Positions 34,084 through 44,012 of a DNA stretch of 62,707 nt are shown in pieces (the first letter of the stretch is position 1; each line of letters opens with the position of its first letter). The translations under genes and the position numbers were made by a program. Below the pieces are notes generated by a model. It was not told where the DNA came from, searched no databases, and worked only from the letters and a program-made list of their open reading frames with translations. Source of the DNA: Reclinomonas americana ATCC 50394 (Eukaryota; Jakobida; Jakobea; Jakobida); the NCBI GenBank assembly GCA_048213135.1, contig PS015103.1, positions 57,856 to 120,562 on the forward strand, written 5' to 3'.

Positions 34084-37000
34084 ATGTCACAGGCTGCTGT
34101 GCGCGACGAATCACAGCCCGTCGTTTCGGTAACGGATGCCGCCGCCGCTGTTGTTGAGGGCAAGGAGGAGAAAGCGGAGAAGTTGCGTGTGTTGTCCTTG
34201 TGTGATTGCTGTCCCTCTCGTGCTTGCCTTTTTCTCGTCAATCTCCTCTCCCCGTGTTGTCTACCTGCACCTTGTATCTCGTATTCACCTGCCTTTTTCC
34301 GTCAATATCCCCGTCATCGCTCTCGCCCTCCATTTTCGCGCATTGCATGTTTAAAAGCTGCTGTGCTCTCCACCGACAATGCATGCACGGTTGCTTGCAC
34401 TGTGCTCCTCTCGTCTCTCGCGCATCTCCTCGCCTTCTTTTTGCCTCTCTTTCCGCGCGTTTACTGTTTTCGACCATGTCTCACACACCTTGTATCTCGC
34501 TTTCTCCTGCTTGTCAATTCTTCCACTACCTCCACTGTCGTACGCCAAGCTCATCTTCTCTTGTGCTCGCCTGCTTGCCTTGCCATCTTCTTCTCTCCCT
34601 CTTCCCCCCTCTCCTCTGCTCCCTCACCTCCTCTCTCCCCACCCCACCCCATCACAGGAAAGCCTCCAGTCCGCGCCACTCCAGCAAGAGGTCTCTTTCC
34701 ACCCCCTTCTCATCTCCTCTCCCCCACACCACTCACCTCTCATTATCCCCACCACAGAAGTCGCAGTCGGAGTCCCGCCAAAAGGTGCTTTCCTTCCCAT
34801 CTCTTCCCCTCTNNNNNNNNNNNNNNNNNNNNCCCCCTCTTCCCTGTGTGCTCATCCCTCCCCCACCTCGCAGTCCCGATCGACGCCGCCGGTATGCTCG
34901 CCCCCTCGTGCTGTCGTCTCGCAGTCCCGACTCACCGCGCGCTTGCCCCCCGCGCCATCCCTCCCTCTCCCTCTTTCCCTTCCCCCCTCCTCCCCCCTCT
35001 TCCCCCTCCCTCCCCCTCTTCCCCCCATCTTCCCCCTTCTCCCCCCTTCTCCCCCTCCTCCCCTCCCAAAAAGTCCCCTGCTAACCGTTGCTCCCTCCCA
35101 GATCGCACCACTCGCCTTCCACGCGCGACGACCGCTCACACCGCCACCACCGTCACCGCGAGCACCGTCGTTCCAGCGTGGAGCGTGACGACCGCCGTCG
35201 ACGCGAGGAAGACGAACGACATCGCCGACACCACTACGATCGGCACCGTCGACGCGGAGGCGAGCGGTCGCGTTCTCCGCCACCGCCACCGTCATCATCG
35301 TCGTCGTCGCGTCGTCGCTCGCGCTCTCCTCCGCCCTCCTCGCGCCATCGCCGGCGCTCGCGCAGCCCGTCGCCGCGCCACCACCGCCGTCGTAGCAGTC
35401 GGTCGCGCTCCCCGTACTACTCGTCGCCGGACTCGCGCAGCCCGCCGCGCAAGCGTTTCGCCCCCGCCGACCCGTCCAAGTCGACTACCGCCACCACCGC
35501 CACAACGGCGACTGGAGGAACCGGTGCTGCTGCGGCTGCGGCCGCCGCCGCCGCCGCGGCCGCCATGAGTGCGGCGCCACACTCGGCGGCACTGCTGCCG
35601 CCAATCCCATGGCGCTGATGGGCAACCCGCTGCTGGCGGCCAGNNNNNNNNNNNNNNNNNNNNTGGTCTGTTCAACACCGCCGGCGGAGCACCTGCATTC
35701 AGCGCCATTCAGCTCTTGCAGGCGCAGCAGCAGCTGCAAGCGCAGCAAATGCTACTGCGACAGGCGCAGCTGCTGCGCTCCATGGCGGGCGGAGCAGCTG
35801 TGGGCACCACCGGCAACCCGCTACACCGCGTCTACATTGGCAATATGCACCCGCTCATGTCGGAGCAGGAGGTGCGGCAGGTCTTCCAGCTCTTTGGACT
35901 AGTGGCCGGCATCACCATGTCGCCGACAGTTGCGTTTTGGGGGAGTGGACTGTCACTTATCAACTTTTTATGATTGATCTCACCGCTTTAGCAGGATCCC
36001 TCAACCTACCGCCACAAGGGCTGGTGCTTTGTCGAGTACGCCACGCCCGAGGCCGCCACCGCCGCCATTCAGATCATGGATGGTTACCCGATGGGCGGGC
36101 GCAACCTGCGCGTCGGGCGGCCCAATGCCGCGGCCTCGGCGCCCAAGTTGGCAGAGACAGTGGCCACCCTCTCGGCCTCCAATCCTCGTTGCGCTCCATT
36201 TTGCTCAGACTATCGTGCAAGTGTGTGTGTGTGTGTGACTCTCACGCGTGTTTAATGTGCGCAGCCACTCCACCCTTTGACTTGCTGGCCACGGTGGCGG
36301 AGCCGATTTCTCAACGCCTCGCACTCAGTTGCGCGCCGATTGCTATCTTCTTGAATGATCGACCTGCGCTCATGTCCTTGTGTCGTCTGCACAGTTCCCG
36401 ATTCGGCGGCGCCGGACGTGTTGAACCCGCGCGCACGTCTGTATGTTGGATCGATTGTGTGGACCATTGGCGAGCCGGAGCTGCGCACGCTGTTCTCGCA
36501 GTTTGGCAACATTCGAGCCATTCAGCTGTCGGTGAGTTGTGTTGCGCATGTGCGGTGGATGACTGTGCGTTGACCAACGTGCATGTGAACACAGCACAAT
36601 CCAGAGACCAAGACGCACAAGGGATACGCGTGAGTGCTCAACAATCACCCCACACCACATGTTCGTGTCTGCTAACCTCTCTCCCCTTGCCGCAGCTTTG
36701 TCGAGTACGAGTCGGAGGAGGCCGCACAAATGGCCATTGCCACTCTGAATGGCATGTCGCTCGGCGGTCGCCAGTTGAAGGTGAAGTGCTTCGGTTAGGA
36801 TTGCGTACTGACTGATCGCTCGTCTGACCGATTCCACTGCAGGTCGGTCTGCCCAAGCAAACTGCGCCGACGCCCAACAACCCGTCGGAGGAGCCCACTG
36901 GCGGTGTCAATGTTTCGTTGATGGAGCGAGAGGATGTACTCTTTCCAATGCTGACAATGGTTCGCAGGTGATTCGGCGTCTGCTGATTCTGCGCAACATG

Positions 37001-37523
37001 CTGTCGTGGGACGACGACGACAGTGATTTGGAGTCGGAGGTGCTGAGCGAGGCTGTCAAGTTTGGCGCGGTGGTTCGTTGACAGCGAAATGTTTCTTCTT
37101 ACACTGAGAGAAGTTTCTCGCTTACTTTTTCCATCGCTGTGCCAGCTTTCGCTGCAGGTGGTGCGCATCCCGAACGGCGTCGGCGGCGGTCGAGTGGAAG
37201 TGTGGGTGTTGTACCAGTCGCCCACCAGTGCGTACACGTGGATTCTCGTTGGTGTTTTGCCTGCGGCTCACTTGCTTGTCTTTCTTTGCCCCTACAGGTG
37301 CCGGTTCTGCGCAGCAAGTCATGCACGGACGCGTGTTTGGTGGTCACAAAGTCGTGGCCACACTGGTGCCGGAGGCGTCGACGGCCACGCAAGGTGAGGG
37401 AGGGGGGAGGTTTGGGGAAGGGAGATAGGGAGAGGGGCAGAGAAGGGGAAAAGGAGATATATTATAGGAAACTCCGTTCTCTCTTCTCATACAAACACGT
37501 AAGCACGTGTTAATAGAGAAGGT

Positions 37524-37602
<79 letters not shown>

Positions 37603-38351
37603 GACGTACGACGACGTACGTACGTACGTACGTACGTCCGTCGTCCGTTCGTTCGTACGTACGTACCGTACCGTACCGTACCGTACCGTNNNNNNNNNNN
37701 NNNNNNNNNNNNNNNNNNNNNNNNNNNNNNNNNNNNNNNNNNNNNNNNNNNNNNNNNNNNNNNNNNNNNNNNNNNNNNNNNNNNNNNNNNNNNNNNNNNN
37801 NNNNNNNNNNNNNNNNNNNNNNNNNNNNNNNNNNNNNNNNNNNNNNNNNNNNNNNNNNNNNNNNNNNNNNNNNNNNNNNNNNNNNNNNNNNNNNNNNNNN
37901 NNNNNNNNNNNNNNNNNNNNNNNNNNNNNNNNNNNNNNNNNNNNNNNNNNNNNNNNNNNNNNNNNNNNNNNNNNNNNNNNNNNNNNNNNNNNNNNNGACA
38001 GAGAGAGAGAGAGGGGAGAGCGATGGAAGAGATGCGACTGAACGCACATATTTGCCTGCGCCCTTTCTGCATTCACGCAGCTCCTCCAGAGAGAGAGAGA
38101 GAGAGAGCGATGGAGTGAAGAGACGCGGTGATGAAGCAGAGAACTCCGTTCGCTTTTGTCTTCTTGTTCCCCGTCGCTGTGCAAGACAGCGAGGTGATTG
38201 TATGCTGTTCTTATATTTCTCGCTTGATGTGTGTTTGTGCGTGTGTGTGCGTGTGTGTGTGTATGTGTGTGCGCGCGCGAAGAGGAGATGCGACAGAACG
38301 CACATATTTGCCTGCGCCCTTTCTGAATTCACGCAGCTCCTGCAGAGAGAA

Positions 38352-38382
<31 letters not shown>

Positions 38383-39072
38383 AAGAAGTCGCGGGGTTAG
38401 AGGGAGTCGGCAATGCTCTTCTGCCTCTGTTCATCTCTTCCCTCATCGCTGTGTGCCTGTGGTGTCGACGAATGACACTCTTCCTTCGCTGTTTCTCTCC
38501 CTTGCCAAAGCGATAGCTGCGTGCCTCAGTGACGATTTTCTTTCTGTCGTTGCCTTTGAGGAGTCCGTGAGAGCACAGAGCTGTTTCCACACGTTTAGCC
38601 GGAGCGAGGGAGAGAGATGAAATGCACAGTAATACTAAGTTCAGTCACTCCATCTCTTTTATCCTGTGACATGGGGAGTGGTAAGTGTGCCTCGTTGGCA
38701 CTCTTCTCTCTCCGTCTTGTCTTTGCCTCTGAGAATGTGGAAGATTAGACTGTGAAAGCAAGCATGTGTTGTTGCATTCTTTCACGACGGACACAGAGAA
38801 AGAGAGCGAGGGAGTTTTCGTTTCTTTTTGCAAAAATGTGCTGCTAACAACTTTGCGACATCAGTGCCCGGTGTCGTCACGTCGTCCACAACCGTGGCTG
38901 GTGCTGGCGCCTCGTCGTCTTCAACTCCGGCAGCAGCGACGACAGCCGCAGCTCCTGTCACTCTCCGTTGCGTACCAACTCCTCCTTCAATCCCTCCTCG
39001 CTTCCACAGACCACTCACAGTTTGCCAACAGCGCCCGACTACGAGCCGGTGGGCAGCTTGGACGACGAGTAG
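34084..39072 (+). CDS. PUF60: PUF60-like splicing factor: RS domain, two RRMs, C-terminal UHM
   Basis: Expected to act in 3' splice-site recognition. Exons: 34084-34181, 34658-34690, 34758-34784, 34874-34891, 35102-~35643, 35664-35928, 35995-36187, 36265-36327, 36395-36531, 36595-36629, 36696-36780, 36843-36935, 36968-37069, 37158-37227, 37298-37393, 38865-38971, 39010-39072. The N-terminal RS region (SRSRSPAKR, SPDRRRR and a long Arg/Ser/His block) is followed by poly-Ala. RRM1 has RVYIGNMHPL and HKGWCFVEYATPEAA; RRM2 has RLYVGSIVWTIGE and HKGYAFVEYESEEAA. The UHM has an acidic helix (SWDDDDSDLESEV) and the R-x-F motif (GRVFGG). Metazoan PUF60 lacks an RS domain; RBM39 has one, but these RRMs look more like PUF60. 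The reading frame changes in the Ala stretch near 35560, and a 20-N gap follows. The last exon's frame is less certain. Confidence 0.8.
34813..35663. other. Two fixed-size 20-N scaffold gaps in the PUF60-like gene
   Basis: N runs of exactly 20 at 34813-34832 (intron) and 35644-35663 (exon) look like placeholders of unknown true length, as do 22203-22222 and 24260-24279. Reading frame cannot be carried across 35644-35663. Larger estimated gaps lie at 1958-2689, 6882-7481, 10082-10711, 14707-15427, 16501-17446, 19050-19308, 19584-19684, 21929-22014, 25465-25614, 37690-37996, 53184-53561, 59329-59560 and 59908-60508. Confidence 0.85.
37394..38864 (+). repeat. Last large intron of the PUF60-like gene: (GA)n, (ACGT)n, gap and duplicated segments
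   Basis: (GA)n at 37528-37601 passes into (ACGT)n and (ACCGT)n up to an N gap (37690-37996). After the gap, 'gaacgcacatatttgcctgcgccctttctg' with '.attcacgcagctcct.cagagag' occurs twice (38040 and 38298), a tandem duplication of about 258 bp. The acceptor is ACATCAG at 38864. Confidence 0.65.
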
Positions 39073-39388
39073 TAAACATGCCGAGTAGATGATTTACACA
39101 ACAACATCGTTGTTCATTGTCACAGCATTCTACACGCCCTCCCTTGATGGCAATGCCACTCTCCACTCTCTCCGTGCGACCCAGCCCGTCCACTCTCCGT
39201 GGGAAGGGTACGGCGTGGACGGGCTGTGATGGGTCGCCATTGTGTCAGGCACCAGCCAGTGCACACCAAAACAGGGGGGTGGCCTTTGCGGCTGAGCCTT
39301 CATACGCGAGAGAGACAGAGAGCGAAATGTACACCAGGGCGGGCGGAGGAATGCCAGTGAGTGTGTGTGGCGATGACTGCGGAGATCG
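39073..39388. other. Convergent intergenic spacer
   Basis: Sequence between the PUF60-like gene and the minus-strand small membrane ORF. An imperfect inverted repeat, 'acggcgtggacgggctg' against 'cagcccgtcc', lies near 39183-39229. No gene is recognised. Confidence 0.45.
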
Positions 39389-39692
39389 TTAGATCAGCAT
39401 CACCACTGTGGCAAACGCCACAGCAATGGCCGAGGACACCGCAAAGACGTAGTTGGTCTCGCGGCGCTTCTGGTCACGGAATTCGCGCATGTGGCGCGGC
39501 ATCGGTTTCTTCCCAGTACCCTGTGTTTTTTTAGGGGGGAGGTGAGGTGCGGTGTATGTTGCTTTCCATGTATTGTAGAGACGCAACGTCGGGGTTCCAT
39601 TGCTGGAAAGAGGAGAGGGGGTGATTGTGAGCGACAGTATCAACAAAATGAGATCGTCAAGTAAAACACACGCTCACCCCGCGGTAAATCAT
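39389..39692 (-). CDS. 53-aa single-pass membrane protein, downstream ORF of a two-ORF transcript
   Basis: Three exons (minus), 39692-39678, 39602-39588 and 39520-39389 (TAA), sum to 162 nt. The start reads MIYRG and the mature part is basic (GTGKKPMPRHMREFRDQKRR). A single hydrophobic helix (NYVFAVSSAIAVAFATVVML) ends at the C-terminus, typical of tail-anchored or small mitochondrial inner-membrane proteins. The family is not recognised. The ATG lies three bases after the stop of the upstream ORF in the same exon. The second intron has a GTTGCG donor. The two 5-codon exons are short, so the exact start is less certain than the last exon. Confidence 0.55.
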
Positions 39693-39695
39693 GCC

Positions 39696-41037
39696 TCATT
39701 GGCCCTTCTGACCCATCCAGAACACGGTGAATCCAGAGCCAAACGTCTGCAAGGAGGATGAGTGCCAACAACTCACTTCAACTCTTGCAGCGACACATAA
39801 CGCAACGAAAAAGAGCGCAGCGCCGCGCCACCACAGCTCGCGCTGTCCGTGCCACAGGTACGACATGTAGAGCGAGGTCAGCACCAGCGCGATGCCGGCG
39901 TAGAAACGGATCTTGCGGTCGGTGGAGCAGGTGATGTAGCCGCGCTGCGGGGGAGGAGGAGAAAGGGTGAGGACGAAGGGCGAGGAGAAGGAAGGAGTGA
40001 GGGAGAAGGGAGGATGAAGGAGTTGGGGGAGTGAGGGAGAAGGTGTAGGAGTGAGGAAGCAGTCGGAAGGGCAAGGAAGGAGGATGAAGGAGTTGGGGGA
40101 GTGAGGGAGAACGGAAGAGCGAAGGAGAAGGGACGGGTGAGGGAGACGGGAGAAGTGAAGGAGAAGCGCAGTGGGAGGACAATGGGAACGGGCGAGACAA
40201 GAGTACAGTGGATGAGAGGAAGGGCAGAAAATGCGACAAGTGCAAGCATGCGAGTGCACAGCCAGTCACAATCAACAGCCAATAGACAGAGTTCAGCATG
40301 GCAAGAGGAGATATTGTCGCAGAACGCAAGGTGATAACAGAAAAGACTGCACGTCGATGACGGTCACGAACGAGGAGACAGTACAGGATCAAGGGAGGAC
40401 GATGCAACAGGGTGCAAAGGCACAAGAGAAGAGCACCGCATGCCATTTGTCAATCACATGCAGAGAAGGTGACACGAGAAGAAGAAGAAGAAGAAGAGGA
40501 GACACTGCACGGAGAAATTACAAGCAAACAATGCAAGCAATCAATCAATCACGCAAAGAGAGAGAGAGAGAGAGAGAGTAAGGCACATGCACGCAAGGAG
40601 AACAGTGTCTCTCTTGTTTATGACTCTCTCTTGTGTGTGCAAGTGTGTATGTGTGAAAGAGAGAGAGTGAGTGAGAAAGTGAGTGAGAGAGCGAGTGAGA
40701 GAGAAGAACAGTGTCTCTCTCGCCGTCTTTATGACTCTCTCTCTCTTGTGTGAGTGAGTGTGTGTGTGAGTGTGAGAGAGAGGCAAACACGCAAGACTCT
40801 CTCACCCTCTTTATGACTCTCTCTCTCTCTCTAGTGTGTGAGAGTTTGAGAGAGGCAGACACATTGGAAGAACAGTGTCTCTCTCGCCCTCTTTGTGACT
40901 CTCTCTCTCTCTCTCTCTCGCGTGTGTGAGAGAGAGAGACAGAGAGCTGCACACAAATCACTCTCATTCATTCACTGCACCTTGAGGTTATACTCGGGAG
41001 TATCCGGCACATCTGCCGCATCCACAGCACCACTCAT
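39696..41037 (-). CDS. 91-aa two-pass membrane protein
   Basis: Exons (minus) 41037-40981, 39944-39777 and 39746-39696 (TGA) sum to 276 nt, 92 codons. The N-terminus is acidic and soluble (MSGAVDAADVPDTPEYNLK). A basic stretch (STDRKIRFY) precedes a hydrophobic helix (AGIALVLTSLYMSYLW). A short loop (HGQRELWWR) leads to a second helix (GAALFFVALCVAA) and a short tail with FGSGFTVFWMGQKG. The family is not recognised; the size and layout suggest an ER or mitochondrial subunit. The intron 39945-40980 is 1 kb and purine-rich on the plus strand, with a tandem repeat. Confidence 0.6.
40555..40940. repeat. ~100-bp tandem repeat in intron
   Basis: 'gaacagtgtctctct' then 'tatgactctctctct..gtgtgagag' recurs near 40600, 40707, 40800 (partial) and 40872, within the intron of the 91-aa gene. 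Confidence 0.65.
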
Positions 41038-41124
41038 CGTGTAACGCGCGCTCTCCCAGCACACACAACGACGGAAACAAACAGGAAGAGGACGAGAGGA
41101 CACACAACAATCAACCATTTATTC
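41038..41124. promoter_or_regulatory. Bidirectional promoter region, 87 bp between divergent ATGs
   Basis: The ATG of the minus-strand 91-aa gene (41037) and of the plus-strand FLAD1-like gene (41125) are divergent, with only 87 bp between them. Both 5' UTRs and core promoters must fit here, unless either ATG is preceded by an unseen exon. No TATA box is seen. Confidence 0.5.
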
Positions 41125-42937
41125 ATGTTTTCTCGCGGCGCTCTTCATTGCCGTCGGCTTTTGTCGACGTTTTCGGCAAAGGGGATCCGAGTGCCCACTG
41201 CTGGTTTCATTGCCATTGGCAATGAGGTGCTCACTGGCAAAGTGCACGATGTGAATACGTTTAATCTCGCAAAGTGTGCGTGTTCTCTCTCTGTGTGTGT
41301 ATGAGAGAGAGAGAGAGAGAGAGAGATGGGAAGGGCAAGGAGCTGTCTTTGGTTGTCGCTGTTGCATTCTTCCGCCTATCATTCATCAATCTTTGCTTGT
41401 TCGTGTTTCTATTCGTCTCCTCCTCTTTCTGCACTGTCTTCTTGATCTTCCAGTCTGCTTTATTCTCCTCCTCTTCCTCCTCCTCCTCCTCCTCCTTCTC
41501 CTCCTCCTCCCATCTTTATTGTTCCTCTCTTTCTTTTATATCATCGTTGTCTTCTTCTTCTCCTCCACCTCCTGCTCCTCCTTCTTCTCTTTCCCCTCCT
41601 CTTCCTCCTCCTCCTCTTCTTCTTCTTGATCTTCTTCCTGATCTTCTTCTTCATCTTCATCTTCTTCTCCTCCTCCTCCTCCAATCTTCATTGTTCCTCT
41701 CTTTCTTCTATATCATCGTTGTCTTCTTCTTCTCCTCCTCCTCCTCCTGCTCCTCTTTCTTCTCTTTCCCCTCCTCTTCATCCTCCTCCTCTTCTTCTTG
41801 ATCTTCTTCCTGATCTTCTTCCTGATCTTCATCTTCTTCTGCTCCTCCTCCAATCCTCATTGTTCTCCTTGTACTCCACCATCGTTGTTGTTCCTCTTCT
41901 TGTTCCTGTTCGTGTTCTTGTTTGTGTTCTTGTTCTTCTGCTGCTCCTCCTCCACCACCACCACCACCTCCTCCGCCCCCTGCTTCCTCCTCCTCCTATT
42001 CTTCTTCTTCTTCTTCTCTTCACTCATCTCCCTTCGCCCTTCCATCCCTTCCCTCCCTTCCTTCTCTTCTCCCTTCCCTTCCCCCTCCCTCTCAGTCCTC
42101 TTCAAGCAAGGCGTCGACCTCCGCCGCGTCTCCGTCATCCCCGACGACCGCGCCGACATTGTGGACACGGCGAGGCGATTCAGCGAGCGCTTCGACTTTG
42201 TGTTCACCTCCGGAGGCATTGGACCCACTCATGATGGTCTGTTCTTCTCTCTCTCTCCCTCTCTGCCAAGTGTGTGTCGCCCGGCTCTCATATGCGCAAA
42301 AAGACATTACGTACGAGTCGCTGGCGGCGGCATTCGACGTGCGGCTCGCCTACGACGATCGCGTTCTGCGGAAAATGGAGCACTACTACAAGCCGCGGAA
42401 GATCGACGTGTACAGCAACCTGAACGTGAAGCGCATGGCGTTGCTGCCGATTGGCTGCGAGATTCTGTGGACGGAGGACTTGTGGGTGCCACTGTGTGTG
42501 GTCAACCGGAACGTGCACATTCTGCCCGGCATCCCCTCGCTGTTCATGCGCATGATTGAGGCGCAGGCGGAGCGCTTCGTCGGGCCACCCAAGACGCGCC
42601 AGCTGCTGTACACGTTGAGTCGGGAGTCGGCGATTGCCGATGCGTTGCGCGAGGCCGAGGCCAAGTTTGATGTGGCGGTCGGTGAGTGGGGACAGAAGGG
42701 GGGAGAAGGGGGCGTTGCAGGGCGAGGTGGTGAATGACTCGGCGGGGTGCAGGCTCCTATCCAAAGTACGGCGACCCGGCGCAGTTTGGCTACGCGGTGA
42801 TGGTGTCGGTGGAGAGCATTCACGAAAAGGCTGTGCGCGATGCCGTCTCGTACATTCGCAAGAAGAACCCGGATCTGACGCCGGAGATGCCGTTGCCAGT
42901 GCCCACGGCGGCGGCGGCGGCAGGAGCGGCAGCATGA
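41125..42937 (+). CDS. Molybdopterin-binding (MoCF/CinA-like) domain protein, FLAD1 N-terminal type
   Basis: Four exons, 41125-41275, 42096-42236, 42304-42681 and 42753-42937, sum to 855 nt (284 aa plus TGA). Residues 1-25 are basic, Ser-rich and without acids (MFSRGALHCRRLLSTFSAKG), consistent with a mitochondrial presequence. The MoCF fold follows: AGFIAIGNEVLTGKVHDVN, FLFKQGVDLRRVSVIPDD, FVFTSGGIGPTHDDITYE, NVHILPGIPSLF. In eukaryotic FLAD1 this domain precedes a PAPS-reductase-type FAD synthase; that part is absent and the protein ends in an Ala-rich tail. The role may be FAD hydrolysis or regulation, as reported for the isolated domain in FLAD1 relatives. Confidence 0.85.
41276..42095 (+). 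repeat. Intron of (CTC)n/(CTT)n with ~170-bp duplication
   Basis: GTGCGT donor and CTCAG acceptor. The body is trinucleotide pyrimidine repeat. 'ttgttcctctctttctt.tatatcatcgttgtcttcttcttctcc' occurs near 41518 and 41689. The trinucleotide periodicity explains the long Ser/Leu ORFs seen here. Confidence 0.75.
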
Positions 42938-43660
42938 GTGCGCACGTGATGATCAGCAGGTCAGCGGGAAATATAGTGCCGCAGGTGATTCTGTTTATGT
43001 GTACACTGCAACAGCACATGACGAGTCGGCACAACAGTGTGGCAGCGATCTTTCACAGCAAGGCAGTCTTCAACACTTGCTGGCAGGTCGCCTTCAACCC
43101 GCAGTCTTCTTGGTCGGGGCTGCCGCAGTGTTGACAACAGTGCCAGCAACAACTACAACAGCAACTGCGCCTACCACCTGCTCCCGCCACCATCGATATG
43201 AGCCTCATCAACAACATGACAAGCTCTCTGTTTCAACCTCACCACACCACCACTGCTTTGCTTTGCTTGCTTCTCGGATCCGGACCCGGCTGTGCTCTGT
43301 TTGCCTGGCTATGGCCTTTCCCCGAATTCGATGTGCCGTGTACGATCGCAGAAAACGCTGTGCGTCTTATGCAAGTGCGTCAAATCCACTGGTCAACCAC
43401 GCTTAAGATACGCGGTGAAGATCGCAGTTCTCGACTTGTTCGGAGCTCCGAGAGCGAACACACACACACACGGAACCTGCTGCTGCCTCAAGATTGGTGT
43501 ACATGTCTGTGTTGATGTTTTGGATACGCTGCGGTTGAACTTGGGCATCAAGCCAGCTGTTGCTTGTCTCAACAGGAAAGAAAGTGAAAAACAAGAGGAG
43601 TGTGTAAGACTCCGATCGTATTTTCACTTTATGAAACCATGATATTCCAACAGTGGAAAT
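42938..43660. other. Intergenic region between FLAD1-like and RCC1 genes
   Basis: This region follows the FLAD1-like stop. A plus-strand open stretch from 43198 (MSLINNMTSSLF..) has a hydrophobic patch but no splice context that connects it to a gene. Nothing is confidently annotated. Confidence 0.35.
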
Positions 43661-43920
43661 CTGGATTTCGATGCAATTCGAATTGCATTCCTTGTCTCGC
43701 GATCACAGAAAGCTCACATGACCAAGACCTGAATAGAGAACATACACAAGCAGCTATCGATAATGTTGTTGTTGTTGTTGTCGTTGTTGTTGTTGCATGA
43801 ATTGTTGTTGCGGTGAACGTCGATGCAATTCGAATTGCATTCCTTGTCTCGCGATCGCAGAAAGCTCACGTGACGGAGAACTGAAAAGAGAACATACAAC
43901 AGCAGCTATCGATAATTGCA
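43661..43920. repeat. Duplicated ~100-bp element with a perfect 16-bp palindrome
   Basis: Two copies, about 43668-43765 and 43820-43916, are offset by 152 bp. Each holds the palindrome TGCAATTCGAATTGCA, then ttccttgtctcgcgatc, agaaagctcac, tgaa.agagaacata and cagctatcgataat. A (TTG)n run separates them. They lie 100-350 bp upstream of the RCC1 gene ATG, so a promoter or enhancer role is possible. Confidence 0.75.
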
Positions 43921-44012
43921 AGACGAGCTTTACGCACACAGATGCACAATATCACATCGACGTCGCGTAACAACTGCCGTCCGTTGAGGACGACCAGTAT
44001 TTCCTTCCCCTC

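Noticed and set aside
37602-37689. Telomere-like or satellite (ACGT)n repeat
   Set aside because: It does not match a telomere unit and sits between (GA)n and a gap; a base-calling artefact is more likely.
41276-42095. Ser/Leu-rich ORFs on both strands
   Set aside because: They translate trinucleotide pyrimidine repeats inside an intron with good splice ends.
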